From Nitrospira sp. ST-bin4 (GTDB lineage Bacteria > Nitrospirota > Nitrospiria > Nitrospirales > Nitrospiraceae): a stretch of DNA of 11,437 nt. The stretch lies in NCBI GenBank assembly GCA_002083565.1, contig MSXM01000015.1, positions 1 through 11,437 of the forward strand, in the 5' to 3' direction. This document shows positions 4,651-11,437 of this stretch, piece by piece (the stretch's first letter is position 1; each line of letters starts with the position of its first letter). Both the position numbers and the translations under genes were made by a program. The notes under the pieces are model-generated. The model was not told the origin of the DNA. It saw nothing but the letters and a program-made list of their open reading frames with translations, and did not search any database.

Positions 4651-6275
4651 CGCTCTGGGAACGGCTACCGAGAAATCACTATGTGGCCCTCGCCCCATGG
4701 TGCTGGGTGCAGTTGGAAAGCGCTCACGCGCCTGGACCGTTTCCCTTTGTGGCCGGCGTCGCACCAGACGTAGCGGGAAGCCTCACCGAAGCACACAGCC
4801 TCCTGGCCAGTGCCATCGACACAGCCATCAGCGACGTCTTTTCCAAGAGGGCGCCCGTCGACGATCCGGACCGGCAGAGGCGGCTGGAAGACGCGTATGC
4901 GGAACTGGTGAATGCGCGTCCTTACCTGAACCGACACATCACATGTGGCCGGAATCCGGACGGCACCTTTCGCTGGGAGTTTCCGACCGACCCCACCCGC
5001 TCATCCACGGTGACGAACGGCGGCCTTCGCATATTTCATTCAGTCAAACGGCAGGCCATTCCTCTGGGATTCGACCAACGCCCCCTGGGACCAATGGTGG
5101 GAACCCTGCTCGGCATGTTAGACGGCACACGCCAGACTGACGAGATCAGGACAGTCCTAGAGACCGCGCCGCGCGAAGCCAGAACGGCGCTCACCCGGCT
5201 GATGGAATTGCTGATTCAGCATGAGTGCCTTCTCAATTCGCCGAGGACCTCGATCCGGCCGCACTGGCTCAAATCCATACAGGACCGGGATATGGTGCAT
5301 CTCGGCCACGCGGCGCTGCTCTATCGGCAACTGGACAATTTTTTTCTCTTCGACCCCTGGCTGCTGCCGTGGTTCGCCGAATCCTCCCTCCCCTCCCTGT
5401 GGGGCTCGCTCTTGCCCAAGCCATCGGCTGTGTTCTTAACCCACGACCACGACGATCATGTCGATCCTCGCACACTGCTCCACTTGCCGAAAGACACGCC
5501 GATCATCGTGCCCAGTCGGCGCAACCGGAAAACATTCTTTTACGATTACCTGCCGCTCCTACGGGAACTCGGATTCGGCCGCGTAGTCGAACTGGCGCAC
5601 GGCGAGAGCTGGCCACTCGAGGGCGGAACCATCGTCTCCGTGCCGTTCTACGGTGAGGACCCCTGCGATCTACAGATGCCGAGAAACTGCTACTTGATCA
5701 GCGACCGTGGCTACAACATCCTCGTCCATGCGGACAGCGGGCCGGCCAACGACGGACGGTCGCCGCTGAAGGACGGCGTCATCGCTCAACTGGCCGGCAA
5801 ATATGGTCCGATCCCGCTGGTGTTCGCATCGCAACAGCAGTTGCTCGAACTCCGTAGCCATGCCGCCCAGGCGCCCTTGTCTCATCCGGGCAAGTGGCTG
5901 GAGGTGGGTGAGAACGGCTATCTCACCAACGCCTATCTGAGCGACCTGTGCCGTGCGGCGCAGGCGAGGCTCTTCGTGTCCTACGCCACCGGCGGCGCCG
6001 ACTGGTACCCGGACCATTTGTCGTTCATGTTCAGCCGGCGAAACCCTGCGCGCACCGCGCTCCTCACCGCCCGGTGGGAACGTCCGGAAACACTGAAAGA
6101 CCTTCTCTCCCTGCACAATTGTGGGTATCATTGCTCGCGGGCGCTGGATCTGTATCGATCGACCAGCGATGCGCGGATTGAGATCGTCTCAACAGGCGAC
6201 GCGCTGACCCCTCTGAGTCTTCACCGGCTGGATCACGGCGATCCGCCGTTTATGACAACCGGGCGACACGTGTAG
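4647..6275 (+). CDS. PqqD-like domain fused to metallo-beta-lactamase-fold hydrolase
   Basis: A 542-residue protein with three parts. Residues 1-125 (start MTLWERLPRNHYVAL) match nothing I recognise. Residues ~127-197 resemble a PqqD/RRE-type winged helix: a strand pair, then GTLLGMLDGTRQTDEIRTVL and a final helix ELLIQHECLL, the order seen in PqqD (...L-x-DG-x-x-T-x-x-EI...). Residues ~216-480 are a metallo-beta-lactamase fold of the UlaG/NAPE-PLD-like type: HLGHAALL (218-225), FDPW (235-238), the metal motif THDHDDH (His266, His268, Asp270, His271), HADSG with Asp363 and DHLSF with His457 as further probable ligands. The tail to 542 is unassigned. PqqB, also an MBL protein, and PqqD are separate proteins in pyrroloquinoline quinone synthesis; here both folds lie in one chain, but no PqqC or PqqE is in the window. 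It has no signal peptide and no own ribosome binding site; see the coupled small ORF before it. Substrate unknown. Confidence 0.82.
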   Translation: MTLWERLPRNHYVALAPWCWVQLESAHAPGPFPFVAGVAPDVAGSLTEAHSLLASAIDTAISDVFSKRAPVDDPDRQRRLEDAYAELVNARPYLNRHITCGRNPDGTFRWEFPTDPTRSSTVTNGGLRIFHSVKRQAIPLGFDQRPLGPMVGTLLGMLDGTRQTDEIRTVLETAPREARTALTRLMELLIQHECLLNSPRTSIRPHWLKSIQDRDMVHLGHAALLYRQLDNFFLFDPWLLPWFAESSLPSLWGSLLPKPSAVFLTHDHDDHVDPRTLLHLPKDTPIIVPSRRNRKTFFYDYLPLLRELGFGRVVELAHGESWPLEGGTIVSVPFYGEDPCDLQMPRNCYLISDRGYNILVHADSGPANDGRSPLKDGVIAQLAGKYGPIPLVFASQQQLLELRSHAAQAPLSHPGKWLEVGENGYLTNAYLSDLCRAAQARLFVSYATGGADWYPDHLSFMFSRRNPARTALLTARWERPETLKDLLSLHNCGYHCSRALDLYRSTSDARIEIVSTGDALTPLSLHRLDHGDPPFMTTGRHV

Positions 6276-6309
6276 CCGGATTGTCATCGCACGGTTGAAA
6301 GGATTACAC

Positions 6310-7332
6310 ATGAGCGGGCCATCTTCTCCCATCTTAGTCACAGGGTCGGCAGGCTTTATCGGATTTCATGTGGCCCGGCGTCTGTTAGATCGCGGTGATT
6401 CTGTCATCGGTCTCGACAACCTCAACGACTACTACGACGTCCGGCTGAAAGAGGCACGTCTGGCCCAACTGACCGCGCACAAGGGATTTCGTTTTGTCAG
6501 GCTGGACCTGGCCAATCGGCAAGGCATGCGGGATCTCTTCACCGACGAGCCGATTCAGCGAGTGGTCCATCTGGCCGCACAAGCCGGCGTACGCTATTCA
6601 CTCGTGAACCCTCACGCCTACACCGAAAGCAATCTCGAAGGCTTCATGAACATTCTGGAAGGCTGCCGCCATAGCCGCGTCGCGCATTTGGTGTACGCAT
6701 CGTCCAGCTCCGTTTACGGCGGCAACACCCACATGCCGTTTTCCATCCACGACAATGTGGACCACCCTGTCTCGCTCTATGCCGCCACGAAGAAAGCCAA
6801 TGAACTCATGGCCCACTGTTACGCACATTTGTATCGGATTCCCTGTACAGGATTGCGATTTTTCACAGTCTACGGCCCGTGGGGCAGGCCTGATATGGCG
6901 CTGTTCATTTTCACGAAAGCAATTTTGGAAGGAACGCCGATCGAGGTGTTCAATCACGGCAACATGCGACGCGATTTCACCTATGTGGATGATATCGTCG
7001 AGGGCATTATCCGGACCCTCGATCACCCGGCGACGGTCAATCCAGCCTGGTCGGGAGACAAGCCGGACCCCGGCACCAGTTCGGCACCGGCCCGCGTCTA
7101 CAATATCGGCAACCACCAACCGGTGGAGCTTCTGCATTTCATCGAGGTATTGGAAAAGGCGCTCGGCAAGAAGGCGGAGAAGAAGCTGATGCCGTTGCAG
7201 CCGGGCGATGTGCCTGCCACCTACGCCGACATCGACGACCTCACGCGCGATGTCGGATTCGCACCGGCCACACCGATCGAAGAAGGCATTCCCCGCTTTG
7301 TAAAGTGGTATCGAGAATTTTACCAAGCCTGA
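6310..7332 (+). CDS. UDP-glucuronate 4-epimerase-like sugar-nucleotide epimerase
   Basis: A 340-residue extended SDR that probably interconverts UDP-glucuronate and UDP-galacturonate for surface polysaccharide. NAD-binding GSAGFIG (12-18) has the spacing GxxGxxG; DNLNDYYDVRLKEARL (36-51) is the stretch I associate with the CapI/GAE glucuronate epimerases rather than GalE. The catalytic set is Ser in YASSSSVYG (129-137), Tyr157 and Lys161 in YAATK. FFTVYGPWGRPDMALF (184-199) and NMRRDFTYVDDIVEGI (218-233) complete the family picture, and the length is normal. AAAGGA (6298-6303) stands six bases before ATG 6310; an in-frame TTG at 6295 is unlikely. The gap to the MBL gene is 34 bases, so it is likely co-transcribed. 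It converges with the secreted-protein gene, only 30 bases between stops. Confidence 0.9.
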   Translation: MSGPSSPILVTGSAGFIGFHVARRLLDRGDSVIGLDNLNDYYDVRLKEARLAQLTAHKGFRFVRLDLANRQGMRDLFTDEPIQRVVHLAAQAGVRYSLVNPHAYTESNLEGFMNILEGCRHSRVAHLVYASSSSVYGGNTHMPFSIHDNVDHPVSLYAATKKANELMAHCYAHLYRIPCTGLRFFTVYGPWGRPDMALFIFTKAILEGTPIEVFNHGNMRRDFTYVDDIVEGIIRTLDHPATVNPAWSGDKPDPGTSSAPARVYNIGNHQPVELLHFIEVLEKALGKKAEKKLMPLQPGDVPATYADIDDLTRDVGFAPATPIEEGIPRFVKWYREFYQA

Positions 7333-7362
7333 TAAAAACCAGCCTTCTCCCTTGTGCGGAGC

Positions 7363-7932
7363 TTACGGACACCCGATCGGAATGAACCCTCTCCCAAAGA
7401 TATCCGACAGCGTCACATAGCGCGCGTTATCGTAGAAGGAGTAGCTCGCCCCGCGCTGATTGCGGCCGGAAAGGTCTCCGCCATAAGACGGGTCAGATCC
7501 GAACCACAAGCCCCCACGGGTTTTCTGAACCAGCTGAAGCCATTCCATATACAGTCCACAAACCTCGCCTTGCACTGAGCCGGAGCCTGTCGTGCTTGCG
7601 TGCCACTCCCGAGCCCAATCCGGAACATTTCGCCCTCCCATACCCGATGGTCGATCCTGGTAGGCTGGCACTTCGTAATGTGGGGCCGCAACTGGAGCGG
7701 GACGGGGAACTATCGGCATATTGTCCAGCGACGGCACTACCGACAGGGGCCTTAACATCATAACTCGGCAACCGGGCCGCTCCTTGTTGGTATAGATCGT
7801 GTCCCCATCCGCCGTGAGACATTCCAATACGCCTGTCGGTTCAGGAGCCGGCGGCGGAGTATCGGCTGACGCGGAACCGGAAAACATCGCCGCGAGTATG
7901 GATACTGAAAACACCATTCGCATGAGCCACAT
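7363..7932 (-). CDS. Secreted DUF4124-like protein
   Basis: A 189-residue exported protein of unknown role. Start ATG 7932 is set by GGAGGT (7938-7943) five bases before it; the frame is open further upstream but the extra 26 residues are Arg-rich and without a ribosome binding site. Residues 1-23 form a signal peptide (MWLMRMVFSVSILAAM, then SGSASA), with cleavage likely before Asp24. The mature part starts with TPPPAPEP and continues with GVLECLTADGDTIYTN and GC (34-55), the pattern of DUF4124, a small envelope domain with paired Cys. A Pro-rich linker (~66-95) leads to a C-terminal half (107-189) with WLQLVQKTRGGLWFG and DIFGRGFIPIGCP that I do not recognise. Four Cys remain after cleavage (38, 55, 125, 188), so disulfides are possible. 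Likely periplasmic. It is divergent from the antiporter gene. Confidence 0.8.
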   Translation of the reverse strand: MWLMRMVFSVSILAAMFSGSASADTPPPAPEPTGVLECLTADGDTIYTNKERPGCRVMMLRPLSVVPSLDNMPIVPRPAPVAAPHYEVPAYQDRPSGMGGRNVPDWAREWHASTTGSGSVQGEVCGLYMEWLQLVQKTRGGLWFGSDPSYGGDLSGRNQRGASYSFYDNARYVTLSDIFGRGFIPIGCP

Positions 7933-7937
7933 GGGGC

Positions 7938-7943
7938 ACCTCC
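7938..7943 (-). promoter_or_regulatory. Shine-Dalgarno fixing the start of the secreted protein
   Basis: GGAGGT on the minus strand, five bases before ATG 7932, places translation start exactly at the signal peptide. Confidence 0.85.
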
Positions 7944-8288
7944 GTAAAAATGAACCGATGAGCCGCGCACAGGCTCTCCGATAATTCCGTCCTCGTCTAC
8001 GCGCACACACAACTTACGTAATGGGACTTCCAAGAATCTATGCCACTTTGGGAGGGGGAAACCCAACTCCTGAGCCGGTTCCAGGAAATCCGGCTACCCA
8101 CAATCATCCGAACCAGGTCATGTCCGGGCTTGGAATTGAAGGCTTTGCCTTGTTCGCTTGAGGACAATGAGGTATCCTCCACCCCATTCCGGGTGAATAG
8201 ATAGTGAGAAGCGATCCGGATCGTGGATCGGCACTCCCTTTCTCCTTTACATGTTTCCGTTCAGGCTTGACCTCACACGGGCCTCGCA
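7944..8288. other. Divergent intergenic region with small foldable segments
   Basis: No gene is seen here. It contains the palindrome TTACGTAA (8014-8021); a segment 8048-8100 that can fold into two stems (GGAG 8051-8054 with CTCC 8067-8070; AGCCGG 8073-8078 with CCGGCT 8090-8095) closed by TGGG and CCCA; a small hairpin AAGGC-TTT-GCCTT (8139-8151); and the perfect palindrome at 8212-8223. A weak plus-strand promoter candidate is TTGTTC (8150-8155) with TATCCT (8173-8178) at 17-base spacing. Confidence 0.45.
8212..8231 (+). promoter_or_regulatory. Operator-like palindrome upstream of the antiporter
   Basis: CGATCCGGATCG (8212-8223) is a perfect 12-bp palindrome, and GGATCG recurs at 8226-8231, eight bases after its first occurrence at 8218. 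The site ends ~58 bases before the antiporter start, which fits a repressor or activator site. No regulator is identified. Confidence 0.4.
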
Positions 8289-10319
8289 ATGACCGATAAC
8301 GATGTCCTCAGCAACTTGCTGCTTATTTACACCGTCTCTATTGCGGTGGTGTTTCTCTTTCACCAGTTTCGCTTACCATCCATCGCCGGGTTTCTCGTCG
8401 CCGGATCCGTGATCGGCCCGCATGGGTTCAACCTCATTTCAGATATCGGTACCGTGCAAGTTCTCGCGGAAATTGGAATTGCCCTGCTGTTATTCACCAT
8501 CGGCATCGAGTTCTCGCTGGTCCAACTCGCCTCACTGAAGCGACTGCTTCTGGTCGCCGCACCGATTCAAGTCGGCGGGGTCATCGTCCTCGTGTGGCTC
8601 GGCGGCATCATTGCGGGAATACCGGGCCCGCAGGCGGTGTTCTGGGGCTTTCTGTTGTCACTCAGCAGCACCGCGATCGTATTGAAAGCGCTGGCGGCAA
8701 GCGGAGACAGCGATGCTCCGTACGGCCGCGCAACCATCGGCATCCTGATCTTCCAGGACCTCGCCGTAGTGCCCATGATCCTGCTGACGCCGATTCTGGC
8801 CAGCCCCAGCGAGGACGCACTCTCAACCATCCTGTTGCCCGTAGGAAAATCCGTGGTGCTCGTCGCCTGTATCGTTGCAGCCGCCTGGTATGCAGCGCCG
8901 AAGGTGCTCGAGTACATCGTCCGCAGCCGCAGCCGCGAGCTCTTTTTGCTGACGATCATTGTCATCTGCCTCGGCATCGCATGGCTGACTTCAATGAGCG
9001 GCCTGTCTCTCGCATTGGGCGCCTTCATTGCCGGGCTCGTCATTTCCGAGTCGGAGTATAGTCACCAAGCCATCGCGGAGGTACTCCCGTTCCGAGACAG
9101 TTTTAACAGTCTGTTCTTCATCTCCATCGGCATTCTGATGGATTGGCGAATCCTGCTCCAGTATCCCGGAGTCGTCACCGGCCTATTACTCGTTGTGTTG
9201 CTTCTAAAATTCCTCAGCGGCGCCGGAGCCGTGCTGGCCGCATCGATCCCTCCACGGGCGGCGGTCATGACCGGCATAGCCCTGGCTCAAGTAGGCGAAT
9301 TCAGCTTTGTACTGGCCCAGGTCGGTCAAGAGCACGGCCTGATGTCCGGCACACCCTATCAAGTATTCCTGGCGGTCTCCGTCTGTTCCATGATCATCAC
9401 GCCGTTCCTCATGCAGGGGTCGCCACATCTCGCCCGGCACGTAGAAGCCGTCCAGCGGCTCCGCCGTTGGCTGCCCGGCCAGACCACGGCCCATGTGCTG
9501 GAGACAGAAGGGCGGCACCTCCGTATCAAAGACCATGTGATCATCGTGGGGTACGGATTGAACGGCAGAAACCTGGCTCGCGTGCTGGGTGAAACGGAAG
9601 TACCCTACATTGCGTTAGATCTGGACGGCGATACGGTGCGCCGGGAAGCGCAGCACGGCTTGCCCCTCTACTACGGCGATGCCACGAACCCGCACGTGCT
9701 CCGGCATATGAAAATCGACGATGCCAGAGTCCTGGTGATCGCGATTTCCGATCCGTTCATGGCCCGCCGAACCGTCCAAGTGGCGCGCAGTTTGAATCCG
9801 AAGATTCATATCGTCGTCAGGACGCGCTACCTGCGCGAGCTGGAAGAGCTCCATCAACTCGGCGCCGACGATGTGGTGCCGGAAGAATTTGAAACATCGA
9901 TCGAGATTTTCGCGCTGGTGCTGCGGACCTACAACATGCCGCAAGAATTCGTGATGCGGAAGGCCGAACAGGTTCGGCGGGAAGGCTATGCCCTGTTGCG
10001 CCGGAGCGAGCTGCCCGAGTTGGCCCACCATCTTCGTGGCGGCACACTCAGCGATGTGGAAGTGGAGACTTGTCGGATCGAGGAGGATTCACCGGCAGCC
10101 GGGAAGACCATCGATCAACTGGCCTTGCGGCCCCGAACCGGCACCTCGATTATTGCGTGGACCAGAAGCGGCATCACAGAATCCAATCCTTCTATGAAAA
10201 CCACACTTCTTCCCGGTGACATCATCGTCTTACTGGGAACGCGCGACCAGATCCGTCGGGCAATGGGTCTCATTCTCTTACGCGAAACAGAACCCCCTAG
10301 CGGACGCTCCCCGTCATAA
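8289..10319 (+). CDS. Kef-type CPA2 cation:proton antiporter with RCK domains
   Basis: A 676-residue inner-membrane protein. Residues ~8-375 are a CPA2 (Na+/H+ exchanger) domain of about a dozen hydrophobic segments with LLLFTIGIEFS (66-76), STAIVLKAL (127-135), the ion-binding QDLAVVP (156-162, Asp157) and a Kef-like loop SHQAIAEVLPFRD...LFFISIG (258-281). Residues ~412-545 form an RCK/TrkA-N domain: HVIIVGYGLNGRNLARVL with GYGLNG (421-426), Asp444/Asp446 at the end of strand two, and YYGDATNP (461-468). Residues ~584-664 are an RCK-C/TrkA-C ligand-binding domain. The family exports K+ or exchanges Na+/K+ for protons under nucleotide or glutathione-adduct control; the ion here cannot be read off. 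No clear Shine-Dalgarno precedes ATG 8289. A palindrome (8212-8223) lies upstream. The last seven codons plus stop overlap the convergent S16 gene by 23 bp. Confidence 0.93.
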   Translation: MTDNDVLSNLLLIYTVSIAVVFLFHQFRLPSIAGFLVAGSVIGPHGFNLISDIGTVQVLAEIGIALLLFTIGIEFSLVQLASLKRLLLVAAPIQVGGVIVLVWLGGIIAGIPGPQAVFWGFLLSLSSTAIVLKALAASGDSDAPYGRATIGILIFQDLAVVPMILLTPILASPSEDALSTILLPVGKSVVLVACIVAAAWYAAPKVLEYIVRSRSRELFLLTIIVICLGIAWLTSMSGLSLALGAFIAGLVISESEYSHQAIAEVLPFRDSFNSLFFISIGILMDWRILLQYPGVVTGLLLVVLLLKFLSGAGAVLAASIPPRAAVMTGIALAQVGEFSFVLAQVGQEHGLMSGTPYQVFLAVSVCSMIITPFLMQGSPHLARHVEAVQRLRRWLPGQTTAHVLETEGRHLRIKDHVIIVGYGLNGRNLARVLGETEVPYIALDLDGDTVRREAQHGLPLYYGDATNPHVLRHMKIDDARVLVIAISDPFMARRTVQVARSLNPKIHIVVRTRYLRELEELHQLGADDVVPEEFETSIEIFALVLRTYNMPQEFVMRKAEQVRREGYALLRRSELPELAHHLRGGTLSDVEVETCRIEEDSPAAGKTIDQLALRPRTGTSIIAWTRSGITESNPSMKTTLLPGDIIVLLGTRDQIRRAMGLILLRETEPPSGRSPS

Positions 10320-10974
10320 CCTGATACGCCTCTTCCAGTGTGCCGGCGTGAATAAGCTGTACCCGCTTTCGATCGGCTGTTTCTTTCGTGATTACCCAGT
10401 CGGTGGTAAAGATCTGCTCCCGGGGTACGACCATCGCCCGGTACTGAGCACCGGCTGCCGCTTCAATTTTTACAGGTAATCCTCCGACAGCCTCAAGTCG
10501 GCCATCCGGGGTAATCTGGCCGGACAGGGCTACGTCAGATCTGATCACTTCACCCTTATAGACCGCCATGATACCCACCGCCACGGCAGCCCCGGCACTC
10601 ATCCCGTCGGTCATGGCCATATGCGAACGATTTTTGATCGTAATCAGCCAATTACGGCCGTCATCGCCGACGGCGTGGGCCACGGCCCGCATGGCCCGAC
10701 GTACTCCCTCTTTCCACTCCTCACCCACAAGTGAGCCACCTCCCAGATTGATCTCGCTGAACTGGACCGTCGGACCATCCTCCCTCATCGTCCGCTCGAA
10801 CTGGATGATGATGTAATTGACGACACCGGGAAGCCCTTCTTCAGGCACACCCAGAGCCGGAACGAGCACCGTCCGCGCGTCGCTTCCTGCCCATACCGGC
10901 GACACGAACAGAGCAGCAACAATGATTACGAACATGAGCTGGAGGATATTGAGACGACCGGTCAGCTTCTCCAC
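10297..10974 (-). CDS. Exported stand-alone Lon-type (S16) serine protease domain
   Basis: A 225-residue protein with only the proteolytic domain of Lon and no AAA+ ATPase. Residues ~9-29 (NILQLMFVIIVAALFVSP) form a signal peptide or anchor ending VWA-GS, so it acts outside the cytoplasm or at the membrane. The Ser/Lys dyad is visible: Ser126 in DGMSAG (Lon: DGPSAG) and Lys169 in GGLPVKIEAA (Lon: GGLKEK). The distance of 43 residues equals that between Ser679 and Lys722 of E. coli Lon. ALSGQITPDGRLEAVGGL (149-166) matches the Lon strand-loop before the Lys. The chosen start is GTG 10974, which has GGGTGA seven bases in front and overlaps the upstream gene by 13 bases; ATG 10935 is an alternative but would cut the basic N-region of the signal peptide. 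It converges on, and overlaps, the antiporter gene. Substrates and partners are unknown. Confidence 0.83.
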   Translation of the reverse strand: MEKLTGRLNILQLMFVIIVAALFVSPVWAGSDARTVLVPALGVPEEGLPGVVNYIIIQFERTMREDGPTVQFSEINLGGGSLVGEEWKEGVRRAMRAVAHAVGDDGRNWLITIKNRSHMAMTDGMSAGAAVAVGIMAVYKGEVIRSDVALSGQITPDGRLEAVGGLPVKIEAAAGAQYRAMVVPREQIFTTDWVITKETADRKRVQLIHAGTLEEAYQVMTGSVR

Positions 10975-11437
10975 CGCAGCGTCACCCGCTCTTTGAGGGG
11001 ATGTTCCATCGGCTGCCCCGTCTGAAGCGAGGCGAGATGAGCAGCCTTGAGTTTGTAGTACCACTTGGCCGGCATGTCGGCATCGCCAAGAAACATTGAC
11101 GATGGTTTGTGGCGAAGCCCCACGGCAAGATGCTTCATGGCACGTTCATCCTGACCCAGAAACATCTTGGTGAGTGTACGGAAAATCAGATTTCCAAACG
11201 GAAGCCAATGCAGCCCGCGCCAATAGGCGGAGAAATCGATACGGCATTCCATATCCGATATGGGCGTGGCCATCAGCCGGTTGGCCATCCATACCCGCCC
11301 GCACTCCATGAGTTCGACGCGCTGATTCGGGAGCAGAAAATCGATCGTCGTACTCAAAGGCCCTCCGTAGACACGCTCCAGCCAATGAAACGGACCGCTG
11401 TTCTTGGCTGGCCGGTGCGCCGTCATCCGAAATCCAT
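10962..11437 (-). CDS. Unrecognised conserved-looking protein, possibly 5'-partial
   Basis: I do not recognise this protein. From ATG 11426 it has 154 residues, but the frame stays open to the window edge without a stop, so the gene may start further out. It has no signal peptide and no clear membrane segment; it is rich in Trp, Met, Arg and His, with the stretches DFLLPNQRVELMECGRVWMA (29-48), IDFSAYWRGLHWLPFGNL (63-80) and KWYYKLKAAHLASL (121-134). The regular mix of charged and aromatic residues looks like a real protein rather than a shadow frame. On the minus strand another frame ends in TGA at 11425-11423, overlapping ATG 11426 as ATGA, which would suit coupling to an upstream gene. Its stop at 10962-10964 lies inside the S16 gene, so the two are probably one transcript. 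Confidence 0.6.
   Translation of the reverse strand, partial: GFRMTAHRPAKNSGPFHWLERVYGGPLSTTIDFLLPNQRVELMECGRVWMANRLMATPISDMECRIDFSAYWRGLHWLPFGNLIFRTLTKMFLGQDERAMKHLAVGLRHKPSSMFLGDADMPAKWYYKLKAAHLASLQTGQPMEHPLKERVTLRWRS

Noticed and set aside
4634..5140. 168-codon plus-strand ORF starting just before the MBL gene
   Set aside because: It overlaps the MBL gene in another frame, is Arg/Ser/His-rich and ends inside it; the MBL frame carries the recognised domains.
6598..7326. 242-codon ORF antisense to the epimerase
   Set aside because: Long only because of the codon use of the real gene; no domain pattern and no ribosome binding site.
8090..8200. Cyclic-di-GMP-I (GEMM) riboswitch on the minus strand before the secreted-protein gene
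   Set aside because: The minus strand shows AAGGCAAAGCC and GGGTAGCCGG, which recall GEMM elements, but the first GGCAAACC block, the GACGC block and the required hairpin order are missing.
8050..8200. Cyclic-di-AMP (ydaO) riboswitch on the plus strand before the K+/H+ antiporter
   Set aside because: GGGGGAAACCCA, CCGAACC and GGGTGAAT occur, but in the wrong order and without the CAGCTAAC block that marks the class.
1..11437. tRNA, rRNA, CRISPR array, complete insertion sequence or prophage genes
   Set aside because: No cloverleaf with a T-loop motif, no rRNA segments, no regularly spaced long repeats and no transposase or integrase reading frame were seen.

Overview
The window reads as a stretch of chromosome from a moderately GC-rich Gram-negative-type bacterium. 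The gene set (an FhlA-like sigma-54 activator, a free-standing HemD, a DUF4124-like secreted protein, a Kef-type antiporter) reminds me of Nitrospira or a relative. That placement is inference from family knowledge; no rRNA or other marker is present to confirm it.

Left part (1-2660, all +): the 3' end of a sigma-54 activator, a four-copy 9-nt tandem repeat, a small STAS-like protein and a complete microsomal-type epoxide hydrolase. A long, nearly perfect hairpin follows the hydrolase. Behind it lies gene debris: the first 28 codons of a methionine sulfoxide reductase (msrB) with an intact ribosome binding site, joined in a different frame to the last ~40 codons of a zinc-type alcohol dehydrogenase. 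Next come a cluster of GGTGCAA heptamers (two direct, one inverted), a well-formed sigma-70-type promoter, an 18-residue Lys/Ala peptide gene resembling a histone H1 tail, and a 10-bp hairpin.

Middle part (2660-7340): about 540 bp with no convincing gene, holding a strong terminator hairpin whose T-rich tail is on the minus strand, serving the leftward hemD (uroporphyrinogen-III synthase). Divergent from hemD is a rightward unit: VOC/glyoxalase-fold protein, a 24-codon small ORF, a 542-residue PqqD-like plus metallo-beta-lactamase-fold protein, and a UDP-glucuronate 4-epimerase-like SDR. The promoter matches TTGACG-N17-TACTAT. The small ORF ends in an ATGA overlap with the metallo-beta-lactamase gene, which has no ribosome binding site of its own, so translational coupling is likely.

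Right part (7340-11437): a leftward secreted DUF4124-like protein, a 356-bp divergent intergenic region with a 12-bp palindrome and several small foldable segments, and a rightward CPA2 (Kef-type) antiporter with RCK domains. Convergent with the antiporter, overlapping its 3' end by 23 bp, is a leftward exported protein consisting only of a Lon-type (S16) Ser/Lys protease domain. An unrecognised gene overlaps its start and may run off the window edge.

The points most worth a second look are the PqqD-like/MBL fusion with its coupled small ORF, the exported Lon-protease-domain protein, the 18-residue Lys/Ala peptide with its own promoter, and the msrB/adh chimeric scar.
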